A stretch of 64,000 bases of DNA. Source: Clostridium_AD frigoriphilum (GTDB lineage: Bacteria; Bacillota; Clostridia; Clostridiales; Clostridiaceae). The translations under genes and the position numbers were made by a program. Every line of letters starts with the position of its first letter. The first letter of the stretch is position 1. This document shows positions 17,186-25,277 of this stretch, one piece after another. The notes below the pieces were generated by a model. That model searched no databases. It saw only the letters and a program-made list of their open reading frames with translations, and was not told where the DNA came from. The stretch spans positions 1 through 64,000 of the forward strand of contig NZ_JAZHFS010000009.1 in assembly GCF_036541405.1 (NCBI RefSeq), written 5' to 3'.

Positions 17186-17435
17186 GAAAAACATCCTTCC
17201 TTAATAATGAATAAATTACAAATATATATATATAAGATAATATTAAGATAAAAAGGATAAAAAATCAATGTTTTTCCTCGTAATATTATGTTAAACTGGA
17301 AATTATATAGTTTTATGTAGAAAATTAGATGAATAAGGATTATAGTATAATTATATTTGATTTAAAAATGAAAAATCTAAGTATTCTTAATATGATTTTA
17401 CAACACTAATATTATACAATCGGGGTGTAAGCAAA

Positions 17436-18482
17436 ATGGAAAAAAGATGTATACCTATTCTAGAGTGTGAACTTGGTGAAATAATTGCGCAAAAAGTTGT
17501 AAGCAAGTACGGTTCGACTATTGTTGTTGAAAACACTACAATAAATAGTTATATTAAAAATAAATTAATTGCATTTGAAGTAGATTATATTTGGATTTAT
17601 GGAGTTTGTATAGGTGAATCTATTAAATATAAAGACAATGATCTAAATCAATTGAAGCAGAGTTATAATAGAAATATATTAGAGATCAAAAAAATAGTGA
17701 ATGATTTAACCAATGGTAATAATGTAAGTATTGAAAAAATAGATTTAATATCTAATTCTATATATGAACCTATAAACAATGAATATCATGTTGTTAGATG
17801 TCTAAATGAATTGAAATCTATTGATGAGGATACTTTTACTCATAGCATAAATGTGTCGTTATACGCTATGTTATTGGGGAAATGGATGCTGTTACCAGAG
17901 AGTAAAATAAAAGATCTTATACAAGCCGCATTGCTCCATGATGTTGGGAAAACAAAAATATCTAATTCCATTTTGAATAAAAAAGGAAAATTAGAAATTG
18001 AAGAATTTGAAGAGATAAAAAAACATCCTATTTATAGTTTTGAAATTATAAAAGACATCGATGGTCTTTCCATGGAAAGCAAGGAAGCTGTATTAAAACA
18101 TCATGAAAGGGAAGACAAATCAGGTTACCCAGCAGGTATAGGAGGATCTGAGATGAGTATATGTTCCAAAATTATAGCGATTACGAATTTCTATGCTTCA
18201 ATAACTTCTGAAAGGACTTACAGAAAAAGAGTACATCCTTTTGAGGCTTTTAAGATTTTTCAAAGTCAAAGTAGTGTTAGTTTTGATATACATATAGTAA
18301 ATACTTTTTTATCAAATATAGCTGCTTGTTATGTAGGTACGAAAGTTTTATTGAATAATGGGAAAATTGGTGAAATTGTATATGTGCCACCACAAGTTAT
18401 CACTAAACCAATCGTATGTGTTGATTCTGAGTATTTGGATTTATCTAAGGAAATTAATTTAAGTATTGTAAATATGTTGTAA
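17436..18482 (+). CDS. HD-GYP domain protein with an altered metal site
   Basis: HD-GYP proteins typically hydrolyse cyclic di-GMP with a metal cluster. The 348-residue protein has a ~130-residue N-terminal region with no recognised sensor domain, then an HD-GYP core. Visible ligands are His136 (THSINVS), His168-Asp169 (LLHDVGK), His197 (KHPIYSF), His222-His223 and GYP (HHEREDKSGYP). The usual ADxFDA segment reads TNFYAS (Asn251), so the final aspartate ligand is replaced, and the DGSGYP glycine is Lys. Activity may be weak or lost. No transmembrane helix is evident. It stands alone between yraN and the NatAB genes. Confidence 0.85.
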   Translation: MEKRCIPILECELGEIIAQKVVSKYGSTIVVENTTINSYIKNKLIAFEVDYIWIYGVCIGESIKYKDNDLNQLKQSYNRNILEIKKIVNDLTNGNNVSIEKIDLISNSIYEPINNEYHVVRCLNELKSIDEDTFTHSINVSLYAMLLGKWMLLPESKIKDLIQAALLHDVGKTKISNSILNKKGKLEIEEFEEIKKHPIYSFEIIKDIDGLSMESKEAVLKHHEREDKSGYPAGIGGSEMSICSKIIAITNFYASITSERTYRKRVHPFEAFKIFQSQSSVSFDIHIVNTFLSNIAACYVGTKVLLNNGKIGEIVYVPPQVITKPIVCVDSEYLDLSKEINLSIVNML

Positions 18483-18513
18483 ATTAAAGGCGCGAAGTAA
18501 ACATCTGTAATGA

Positions 18514-18563
18514 ATATGGACAGTTAATAATTTTTATAAATTATTAACTGCCCATATTTTTTG
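18514..18563 (+). terminator. Terminator after the HD-GYP gene
   Basis: A 19-pair stem (18514-18533 with 18538-18557, one A-C mismatch at 18520/18551) with a 4-base loop runs into TTTTTTG. It lies between the converging HD-GYP and ABC permease genes and terminates the + strand unit. Confidence 0.88.
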
Positions 18564-18588
18564 TATAGTATTATAAATTATTAAGAAT

Positions 18589-19854
18589 CTAGTTTTTAGT
18601 TCTGCTTGATATCTTCATTAAATCTTTTAGTTTTAACCGTTTGCCATAGTGAAGAATAGCCGCGGAATATATTTTTATAGAAATCCAAGCTATAAAAGCA
18701 ATGGTTATAACTAAGGAGATGAGAGAAGCTGTAATTTGCCAAATAGGAACTTCTGTAGCTAAAATTCTAGAAGGCATGGAGAAAGGAGATGAAAATGGAA
18801 TGATAGATGACACAATCGATACGGTTCCTTTTGGGACTGCAAGTGAAAAATTTCCAAAATAGAATGCAGCGATAGATATAAAGGATATTGGCATAAGCGC
18901 TGAGTTAACATCTTCAGCCTTACTAACTGTGGCCCCAGCAACTGCATTCATCATAGCATATAGGAAATAACCTAATATGAAATACACAATTATCATTACA
19001 ATACTAAAGGGCGTAAAACTTGAAAAATCAAGTGCTTGCCCACCTATAGAAAAATTATCAGGGAAGGTTAATTTATAGGTTAGTAAACCAGTACATACAA
19101 CCATAAATACTTGAACTAAACCAAGCAGACCCATAGCAACACTTTTTCCAAGAATTATTATTGAAGGTTTTGTTGAAGTTACAAGAAGTTCCATTACTCT
19201 TGAAGTCTTCTCTGAAGCGATAGACATAGCCACTCCATAACCATAATAATAAATTGAAAAGAAAAGCAATATACTTACAATCATACTTGATATAGAACTA
19301 CCAACCTTTCCTTTTCCTAGTTCACTTACATTAAAGGAAATATCAGTTTGTAACATTTGGGTTATATTATTTGGCACTTTAGCTTCTTTTAGTAAGTTCG
19401 TTACAAAGTTACTTTTTACATATTGACTTAGCGCAGAAGGATCTAATCCATTGCCAGATTGTTTAACTATATAATTAAAAGTGGGCACACCATTTTTCTC
19501 ATCTAAAATTAGAAGAGCGTTATTTTCTTCTTTTTTCACCTTAATTTTGAGGGAATCAATGTTATTAGCAGTTTCAGGTTTAAATTTATACTGAGAAAAG
19601 ACGGTGTTAAGTTTATTTAAATTTTCTTTTAAAATACCTTTAGAATCAACTACAAATATAACTCCTTTGGTTTTGGTGTTTGATGATTCTTGCTGCGTTT
19701 TGTTTTTCGAAGTATTATCAAAGTTTTTTATTATAGCTGGCATGCTAACAATAACTGCGGTTAATATAAGTGTTATTATGGTTGAAATAATAAATGACTT
19801 TTTTCTTGAATTTTCTTTAAAAGTATAATTTAAAACAGTAAAAAATCCTCTCAT
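18589..19854 (-). CDS. ABC-2 type transporter permease, NatB-like
   Basis: This 421-residue integral membrane protein is the permease of a NatAB-type exporter, a class that includes B. subtilis sodium and antibiotic exporters. One hydrophobic helix near residues 20-45 is followed by an extracytoplasmic domain of about 140 residues. About six helices then follow, from the SSMIVSILLFFSIYYYGYG region onward, with the conserved ASEKTSRVMELLVTS segment. It starts 2 bases after the ATPase gene ends, so they form one operon. The substrate cannot be told from sequence. Confidence 0.88.
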   Translation of the reverse strand: MRGFFTVLNYTFKENSRKKSFIISTIITLILTAVIVSMPAIIKNFDNTSKNKTQQESSNTKTKGVIFVVDSKGILKENLNKLNTVFSQYKFKPETANNIDSLKIKVKKEENNALLILDEKNGVPTFNYIVKQSGNGLDPSALSQYVKSNFVTNLLKEAKVPNNITQMLQTDISFNVSELGKGKVGSSISSMIVSILLFFSIYYYGYGVAMSIASEKTSRVMELLVTSTKPSIIILGKSVAMGLLGLVQVFMVVCTGLLTYKLTFPDNFSIGGQALDFSSFTPFSIVMIIVYFILGYFLYAMMNAVAGATVSKAEDVNSALMPISFISIAAFYFGNFSLAVPKGTVSIVSSIIPFSSPFSMPSRILATEVPIWQITASLISLVITIAFIAWISIKIYSAAILHYGKRLKLKDLMKISSRTKN

Positions 19855-19856
19855 TA

Positions 19857-20747
19857 TTATTCACCTACCTTTTCAATAAATATTTCATGGAGAGAGGGTT
19901 CACGAATTTCAAATTTATCAAGTCTTATTTTCGATGATATAATTTCCCCAAGAAGGTTATAGGCTTGCTCATCAGATTTAATTTTTAGCTCATATCCGGT
20001 AGCATTTTTTGATATAAGATTTATACCTTGGTCGTTAATAAGCGTTTCAATTTCCTCTTTGCAATTAATTGTAAGATTTGTTCTTCCATAAGTAGATTTT
20101 ATTTCTTTTAGATTTCCATTAAGAACTGTTTTGCCATCTTTTAGTATTATAAGGTCTTCACAATAATCTTCAATGGATTCCATTTGGTGACTAGACATTA
20201 TAATAAATTTACCCTTTTCAACTAATTCATAAATTACACTTTTAAATAAATCGGCATTAACTGGATCAAGACCACTTAGAGGTTCATCTAAAATAATTAA
20301 TTCAGGTTCGTGTATGAGTGCTGTTATAAATTGAATTTTTTGTTGATTACCTTTAGATAATTGTTCTGCTGTAGAGTTTGAATATTCAGTCACTTTAAGT
20401 CTGTCAAACCAATAGTTTATGGCTTTTTTAACTGACTTTCCATCCATTCCTCGAAGTTTTCCAAAATAAGAAAGCTGATCTATTATCTTAGTCTTAGGAT
20501 ATAATCCTCTTTCCTCCGGTAGATATCCGAATTTTACAGTTTCCCTAGTAACAGGTTTTCCATTCCATTGAATGCTTCCACCATCTTTTTCAAGAATTCC
20601 TAAAATCATTCTTATGGTAGTGGTTTTTCCTGCACCATTTGTGCCAAGTAAACCAAATACGCCTGGATTTTGGATTTTGAAAGAAATATGGTCTACTGCA
20701 GTCTTTTCACCAAAAGTTTTAACTAAGGATGATACATCTAATGACAT
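19857..20747 (-). CDS. ABC transporter ATP-binding protein, NatA-like
   Basis: This 296-residue ATPase powers the adjacent permease. Motifs are Walker A GTNGAGKT (residues 35-42), the Q-loop in FGYLPEERGLYP, the signature LSKGNQQKIQF (the variant typical of NatA-like proteins), Walker B LIILDEP and the H-loop MSSHQM. The C-terminal ~90 residues form the usual accessory domain ending in EPSLHEIFIEKVGE. The ribosome binding site lies inside a perfect inverted repeat (20750-20786), which could control its translation or transcription. Confidence 0.92.
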   Translation of the reverse strand: MSLDVSSLVKTFGEKTAVDHISFKIQNPGVFGLLGTNGAGKTTTIRMILGILEKDGGSIQWNGKPVTRETVKFGYLPEERGLYPKTKIIDQLSYFGKLRGMDGKSVKKAINYWFDRLKVTEYSNSTAEQLSKGNQQKIQFITALIHEPELIILDEPLSGLDPVNADLFKSVIYELVEKGKFIIMSSHQMESIEDYCEDLIILKDGKTVLNGNLKEIKSTYGRTNLTINCKEEIETLINDQGINLISKNATGYELKIKSDEQAYNLLGEIISSKIRLDKFEIREPSLHEIFIEKVGE

Positions 20748-20749
20748 TT

Positions 20750-20786
20750 TATAATCCCCCTCTGTATAGCTTATAGGGGGATTATA
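20750..20786 (-). promoter_or_regulatory. Inverted repeat covering the natA-like ribosome binding site
   Basis: A perfect 12-bp inverted repeat (20750-20761 with 20775-20786, 13-base loop) lies 3 bases upstream of the start codon on the minus strand. The proximal arm contains the GAGGGGG ribosome site; the distal arm contains TATAAT, which could also be a -10 box. It may act as an RNA hairpin hiding the ribosome site, or as a DNA operator. Confidence 0.6.
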
Positions 20787-20866
20787 TCATTATTTACAAT
20801 AGTTTACTAATAATTAAGCTTGATGGGACATTAATTTCACAAAGAACAAAGGTGTTTAGAAGTTAT

Positions 20867-22072
20867 TTATTTTGCAAGAAGATTCATAAACGTTGTAATG
20901 ACACCCGCGTTGCAAAAATCTATAAATAAACTACCAACGAGTGGTACAATAAAAAATGCTTTTGAAGAAGCTCCATATTTTGTTGTCATAGCTCCCATGT
21001 TCGCCATTGCATTTGGGGTCGCACCCATACCAAATCCACAGTTACCAGAAACAATTACTGCTGCATCATAATCTCTTCCCAGAACATTGAAGGTTACAAA
21101 ATAGCAAAACAATCCTGTAAGAATTGTCTGAGCTAGTAACATTACTATTAGAGGTAATGCTAAAGCTGATAATTGCCATAACTTTAAGCCCATTAATGCC
21201 ATAGTTAAGAATAGGGATAATGAAACTTCTCCTATTATATCAATTTCTTCTGAGTGAACTTTATATGTATTTGTACAATCAGATATATTTCTTAGAATTG
21301 CAGCCGCAAACATAGCTCCAATATATGATGGGAAAGTCATACCTGTTTCTTCTAAAACAAGTGATATAATTGTACCTAGTCCCATAGCTAACAAAATTTG
21401 AGTTGCTGCTCCCATAAAATTATCATGACGGAGTGGTTTTTCATTGCTTTCTTTGGTTTCTACAACTTGGTTATGTGTAGTTGAATTAATTTTCATAGGG
21501 TACGAAAGATTATTTTTTTCTATTAATCTTTTTCCTATTGGGCCACCAATGATGCTTCCCATAACTAAACCAAATGTTGCGGATGCAAGTGCCACAGTGG
21601 TTGCACCTATGGCACCCGCTTTTTCAAATATTGGACCAAAGGCACCTGCAGTTCCATGACCACCTACCATAGGAACAGAGGCGGTAGAAAGACCGATAAG
21701 CGGATTTAAACCAAACATTTTAGCAAGTGTGACACCTGTAATATCTTGAAGAACACACAGTATTACGGATATACCTAAAAAAATTAAAACCCCTTTTCCA
21801 CCTTTTTTTAGTAATTTAAGGCTTGCTGTAAGTCCGATAGTTGTGAAGAATACTGTCATAAATAATTTTTGAAGTGTTATATCCATATCAAAAATTAATA
21901 GGTTACTCATCTTTAGTATTAAAGTTATTATTGCAAAGATTAATCCCCCAATCACCGGTGCGGGGATACAGTACCTATCTAAGAAAGCGAGCTTGTTTTT
22001 AATCTGTTGTCCTATGAATAGAACAACAACAGCAAGGGACGCTGCTTGAACCATGTCTAATTTTAAAGCCAT
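20867..22072 (-). CDS. gltS: Sodium/glutamate symporter GltS
   Basis: GltS imports glutamate with sodium. The 401-residue protein is hydrophobic throughout with about ten helices and carries the two family signatures: STASVPMVGGHGTAGAFGP in the first half and VSGNCGFGMGATPNAMANM in the second. The open frame runs up to 22120, but the ATG at 22072 lies behind AGGAGG and gives the natural MALKLDMVQAASL start. It diverges from the 5-oxoprolinase operon, whose product is glutamate, and its transcript appears to have a structured leader (22193-22308). Confidence 0.93.
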   Translation of the reverse strand: MALKLDMVQAASLAVVVLFIGQQIKNKLAFLDRYCIPAPVIGGLIFAIITLILKMSNLLIFDMDITLQKLFMTVFFTTIGLTASLKLLKKGGKGVLIFLGISVILCVLQDITGVTLAKMFGLNPLIGLSTASVPMVGGHGTAGAFGPIFEKAGAIGATTVALASATFGLVMGSIIGGPIGKRLIEKNNLSYPMKINSTTHNQVVETKESNEKPLRHDNFMGAATQILLAMGLGTIISLVLEETGMTFPSYIGAMFAAAILRNISDCTNTYKVHSEEIDIIGEVSLSLFLTMALMGLKLWQLSALALPLIVMLLAQTILTGLFCYFVTFNVLGRDYDAAVIVSGNCGFGMGATPNAMANMGAMTTKYGASSKAFFIVPLVGSLFIDFCNAGVITTFMNLLAK

Positions 22073-22192
22073 TTTATTACCTCCTAGTATAATGTGTTTG
22101 TAAGTATTGGTAATAAACAAGCCATAATAATTACTAATGTCATCACTAAAATCTTATTTAAGGTTTTAAACTCACAATTTAATTTGGATTAA

Positions 22193-22308
22193 TCTTATCT
22201 TAAATTCAGCAAATAAAAAATCGGAGAAGGGTTTTCTACAAAGACTGCGTTAAGTGGAGTTAACAGTCATGTATTTTCTAACTCTTTTCCGGTTGCTTTA
22301 GGATAAGA
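22193..22308 (-). ncRNA. Candidate structured leader of gltS with a terminator-like helix
   Basis: Three nested helices can be drawn. The outer one pairs 22193-22204 with 22297-22308 (12 bp, one G-T). The middle one pairs 22219-22231 with 22282-22294 (13 bp, three G-T). The inner hairpin pairs 22243-22246 with 22265-22268 and 22249-22253 with 22260-22264. Read toward gltS, the middle helix is followed by TTTTTTATTT, as in an intrinsic terminator. A promoter on the same strand (22323-22351) would start the RNA a few bases before the outer helix. No known riboswitch consensus was recognised. Confidence 0.5.
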
Positions 22309-22322
22309 AGTATGTGACCTTA

Positions 22323-22351
22323 ATTATAAAGACTCATATTATTAATTGTAA
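22323..22351 (-). promoter_or_regulatory. Predicted gltS promoter
   Basis: On the minus strand TTACAA (22351-22346) and a perfect TATAAT (22328-22323) are spaced by 17 bases. The start site would fall near 22316, giving a leader of about 245 bases before the gltS ATG. Confidence 0.55.
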
Positions 22352-22363
22352 CAAACATAACCA

Positions 22364-22440
22364 GATTATGAAAGTGAAAAATTATAGGAAATAAAAAAAT
22401 CATAATCAGACTGTTAAAATGTATATATGTACGGTATACT
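22364..22440 (+). promoter_or_regulatory. Regulatory region of the pxp operon
   Basis: This is the rest of the 443-base divergent gap. An inverted repeat GATTATGA/TCATAATC (22364-22371 with 22400-22407) lies just before a weak promoter match (TGTTAA at 22412-22417 and TATACT at 22435-22440, 17 bases apart). The repeat also lies just upstream of the divergent gltS promoter, so one regulator could serve both sides. The remaining bases to 22515 are AT-rich with nothing else recognised. Confidence 0.35.
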
Positions 22441-22515
22441 TATTAAAAAATAAGATGATTTAGCTATTTAGAGTTTCTATGTTATAAAGAAACTACACAA
22501 AGGAGAATAAACAGT

Positions 22516-23289
22516 ATGAGTAAAATAATTGATTTAAATAGTGATGTAGGAGAAAGTTTTGGAGTTTACAAGCTTGGACTTGATAAAGAGGTTCTTAAAT
22601 ATGTATCATCAGCTAACATTGCTTGCGGATGGCATGCAGGTGACCCTATGGTTATGAGTGATACTGTTAAGGCAGCTTTTAAAAATAATGTGGGTATTGG
22701 CGCACATCCTGGATTCTTTGATGTTATGGGTTTTGGGAGAAGGAATATGACAGTATCTCCGGGCGAGATAAAGCAGTACACAATATATCAGCTTGGGGCT
22801 TTATATGGTTTTGTAAAATCAGCAGGAGCGAAAATGCAACACGTAAAACCTCATGGAGCAATGTATAACATGGCAGCTAAGGACAGTAAATTAGCCCAGG
22901 CTATTATAGAAGGTATATGGGAAGTGGATAGGGATTTGATAGTTCTTGGATCTTCAGGAAGTGAAATGATAAAGGCAGCAAATGAAAAAGGGTTAAAGGC
23001 TGCAAATGAAGTTTTTGCAGACCGGGCATATAATTCTGATGGAACTCTTGTTGCAAGAAGCCTTCCTGGTGCTATGATTCTAGACACGAATATAGCTATT
23101 TCGAGAGTGATTAGAATGGTAACAGAGGGAAAAGTCACAGCAATAAGCGGTGAAGATGTGGACATAAAGGCAGATTCTATATGTGTTCATGGAGATAATC
23201 CAGAGGCAACACAGTTTGTGAGGCTTATAAGGGAAGAACTATTCAAAGCTAAAGTTGAAATAAAACCACTTAGTCAATTTATTAAATAG
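22516..23289 (+). CDS. pxpA: 5-oxoprolinase subunit A (LamB/YcsF family)
   Basis: PxpA, with PxpB and PxpC, forms the bacterial ATP-dependent 5-oxoprolinase that converts 5-oxoproline (pyroglutamate) to glutamate. The 257-residue protein has the family start DLNSDVGESFG, then ANIACGWHAGDP, IGAHPGFFD, QHVKPHGAMYN and a C-terminal SICVHGDNPEA. An AAAGGAG ribosome site precedes the ATG. It is the first gene of an operon in the order pxpA, transporter, pxpB, pxpC. Confidence 0.95.
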   Translation: MSKIIDLNSDVGESFGVYKLGLDKEVLKYVSSANIACGWHAGDPMVMSDTVKAAFKNNVGIGAHPGFFDVMGFGRRNMTVSPGEIKQYTIYQLGALYGFVKSAGAKMQHVKPHGAMYNMAAKDSKLAQAIIEGIWEVDRDLIVLGSSGSEMIKAANEKGLKAANEVFADRAYNSDGTLVARSLPGAMILDTNIAISRVIRMVTEGKVTAISGEDVDIKADSICVHGDNPEATQFVRLIREELFKAKVEIKPLSQFIK

Positions 23290-23304
23290 GAGGAAAATTT
23301 ATTT

Positions 23305-24522
23305 ATGAGTAACAATTTAAACACAAAAGCTAAAAAGAAAAGTAATATTGGTGTACTGATTGGGGCAGCATTCATTATGGCTACATCTGCTATAGGACCA
23401 GGATTTCTGACTCAAACTGCTGTATTTACAGAATCGCTTAAAGCTAACCTGGGGTTTGTCATACTTCTTGTTATTATAATAGATCTTATAGCACAGCTCA
23501 ATATATGGCAGATTATTGGTGTATCAGGACTTAGGGCTCAGGATATTGCAAACAAGATGGTACCTGGTCTTGGTATTTTTCTAGCAGTGCTTATAACTAT
23601 TGGGGGATTTGCATTTTGTATAGGAAATATTTCAGGTGCGGCCCTTGGTCTTAATGTACTATTTGGGCTAAACACTAAAATAGGTGCTATTATTAGCTGT
23701 GGTATAGGTATTATACTGTTTAGTTCTAAAGAAGCTGGAAAAGCAATGGACATTTTTGCAAAGGTACTTGGTGTTGGAACATTATTACTTGTAGCATATG
23801 TGGCATTTAGAACCCATCCGCCAGTTGGGGAGATGATTCTACGGACATTTGTACCAACCAAGATTACATTCTTGCCATTGTTAACGCTTGTCGGTGGAAC
23901 AGTAGGTGGATATATATGTTTTTCAGGGGGGCACAGACTAATAGACGCTGGTATTACAGGGGAGGAACATGTGAAAGAAATAACCAAAAGTTCAGTACTT
24001 GCTATATCGTTAGCGTCACTTATGAGGATACTTCTTTTCGCTGCGATTCTAGGGGTTGTTGTAAACATTGGTAAGCCACTTGGCACTGTAAATCCAGCAG
24101 CTGAAGCATTTAGACTTGGAGCGGGCAATCTGGGTTATAAGTTGTTTGGAGTTATACTCTTTTCAGCTGGGTTAACTGCAATGGTTGGGTCATCTTATAC
24201 AACTTTATCATTTTTAAAAACACTTGCACCGGTTTTTGACAAACATACGTCAAAATGTATAATAGGCTTTATTACTATCTGCACATTGGTGTTCTTAATA
24301 ATAGGTAAGCCTGTAAAGTTACTTGTTCTAGCAGGTTCATTGAATGGTTTGATTCTTCCGATTTCCCTTGGAATAATACTTATCGCATCCACTAGAAAAA
24401 ATATTGTAGGAGATCACTATAAGCATTCAAAGTTGCTCATGTATTTGGGTTATATTGTTGTAATATTAGCAGTTGTTGCGGGGTATATGTCATTGGGTGG
24501 AATAGCTGAATTATTTAAATAG
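23305..24522 (+). CDS. NRAMP-fold membrane transporter without metal-binding motifs
   Basis: The 405-residue protein has about eleven hydrophobic helices and belongs to the NRAMP/SLC11-related group, members of which are often annotated as divalent metal transporters. The segments that bind metal in true NRAMPs are not conserved. The first-helix DPGN position reads GPGF (residues 31-34, in SAIGPGFLTQTAV), and the sixth-helix MPH position falls in GGYICFSGGHRL. Lying between pxpA and pxpB, it is more likely to carry an organic substrate such as 5-oxoproline, but that is inference from context. Confidence 0.8.
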   Translation: MSNNLNTKAKKKSNIGVLIGAAFIMATSAIGPGFLTQTAVFTESLKANLGFVILLVIIIDLIAQLNIWQIIGVSGLRAQDIANKMVPGLGIFLAVLITIGGFAFCIGNISGAALGLNVLFGLNTKIGAIISCGIGIILFSSKEAGKAMDIFAKVLGVGTLLLVAYVAFRTHPPVGEMILRTFVPTKITFLPLLTLVGGTVGGYICFSGGHRLIDAGITGEEHVKEITKSSVLAISLASLMRILLFAAILGVVVNIGKPLGTVNPAAEAFRLGAGNLGYKLFGVILFSAGLTAMVGSSYTTLSFLKTLAPVFDKHTSKCIIGFITICTLVFLIIGKPVKLLVLAGSLNGLILPISLGIILIASTRKNIVGDHYKHSKLLMYLGYIVVILAVVAGYMSLGGIAELFK

Positions 24523-24538
24523 GAGGTGACAATACAAT

Positions 24539-25273
24539 ATGTATGAAGAAGTTAAGTATTTAATCGCCGGAGATAGAGCTTTAGTTGTGGAATTTGGAGA
24601 TAAAATTGAAGAGCAGGTTAACTCAAAAATTAGAAGTCTTACAGTTGCAATTGAGCAGGAAGGTATTATAGGAATAAACGAGACTATTCCAACATACAGG
24701 TCACTTATGGTAATTTATGACCCTATGATAATGGAACTAGATGAACTTATAAGTGTTTTAAAATCCATTATATTAAAGATGCATGAATTAGAACTACCAG
24801 GTGCTAAAGTCATAGAAATACCAACATTATATGGTGGGGAGTATGGCCCTGATATTGAATTCGTGGCAAAGCACAATAAAATATCAATAGATGAAGTTAT
24901 AAAAATTCACACAGATAGGGAATATTTAATTTATATGATTGGGTTTACACCAGGTTTTCCGTACCTTGGAGGCATGAGTGATAAAATAGAGACTCCTAGG
25001 CTTCAAAATCCAAGAACTAAAATACCAGTTGGAAGTGTAGGAATTGCAGGTAAACAGACAGGTATATATCCTGTAGAAAGTCCTGGGGGGTGGCAATTAA
25101 TTGGTAGGACACCTGTTAAATTGTATGACCCTTGCAGAGAGGATCCTGTTTTATTAAACGCGGGAGATTATATAAAATTTATATCAATAGATGAAAATGA
25201 ATACAAAAATATCGAACACTTGGAAAAAAAAGGAAAATATAAAGTGATTATAAGAGAGAAGTTAAGAAGGTGA
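24539..25273 (+). CDS. pxpB: 5-oxoprolinase subunit B (KipI family)
   Basis: PxpB pairs with PxpC in the 5-oxoprolinase complex; the homologous B. subtilis KipI was first described as a kinase inhibitor. The 244-residue protein has the family motifs IPTLYGGEYGPDIEFVA, GFTPGFPYLGGM, and the proline- and glycine-rich PRTKIPVGSVGIAGKQTGIY followed by GGWQLIGRTP. A GGAGGTGA ribosome site precedes the ATG. The pxpC start follows the stop after 4 bases, indicating tight coupling. Confidence 0.94.
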   Translation: MYEEVKYLIAGDRALVVEFGDKIEEQVNSKIRSLTVAIEQEGIIGINETIPTYRSLMVIYDPMIMELDELISVLKSIILKMHELELPGAKVIEIPTLYGGEYGPDIEFVAKHNKISIDEVIKIHTDREYLIYMIGFTPGFPYLGGMSDKIETPRLQNPRTKIPVGSVGIAGKQTGIYPVESPGGWQLIGRTPVKLYDPCREDPVLLNAGDYIKFISIDENEYKNIEHLEKKGKYKVIIREKLRR

Positions 25274-25277
25274 GCAT

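Noticed and set aside
22193..22308. Known riboswitch (T-box, glutamine, glycine, lysine, TPP) in the gltS leader
   Set aside because: No T-box GGUGGNACCGCG motif and none of the consensus cores of these classes could be found, so it is listed only as an unassigned structured leader.
23305..24522. Manganese/iron transporter MntH
   Set aside because: The fold fits but the DPGN and MPH metal-binding motifs are not present and the gene sits in a 5-oxoprolinase operon.
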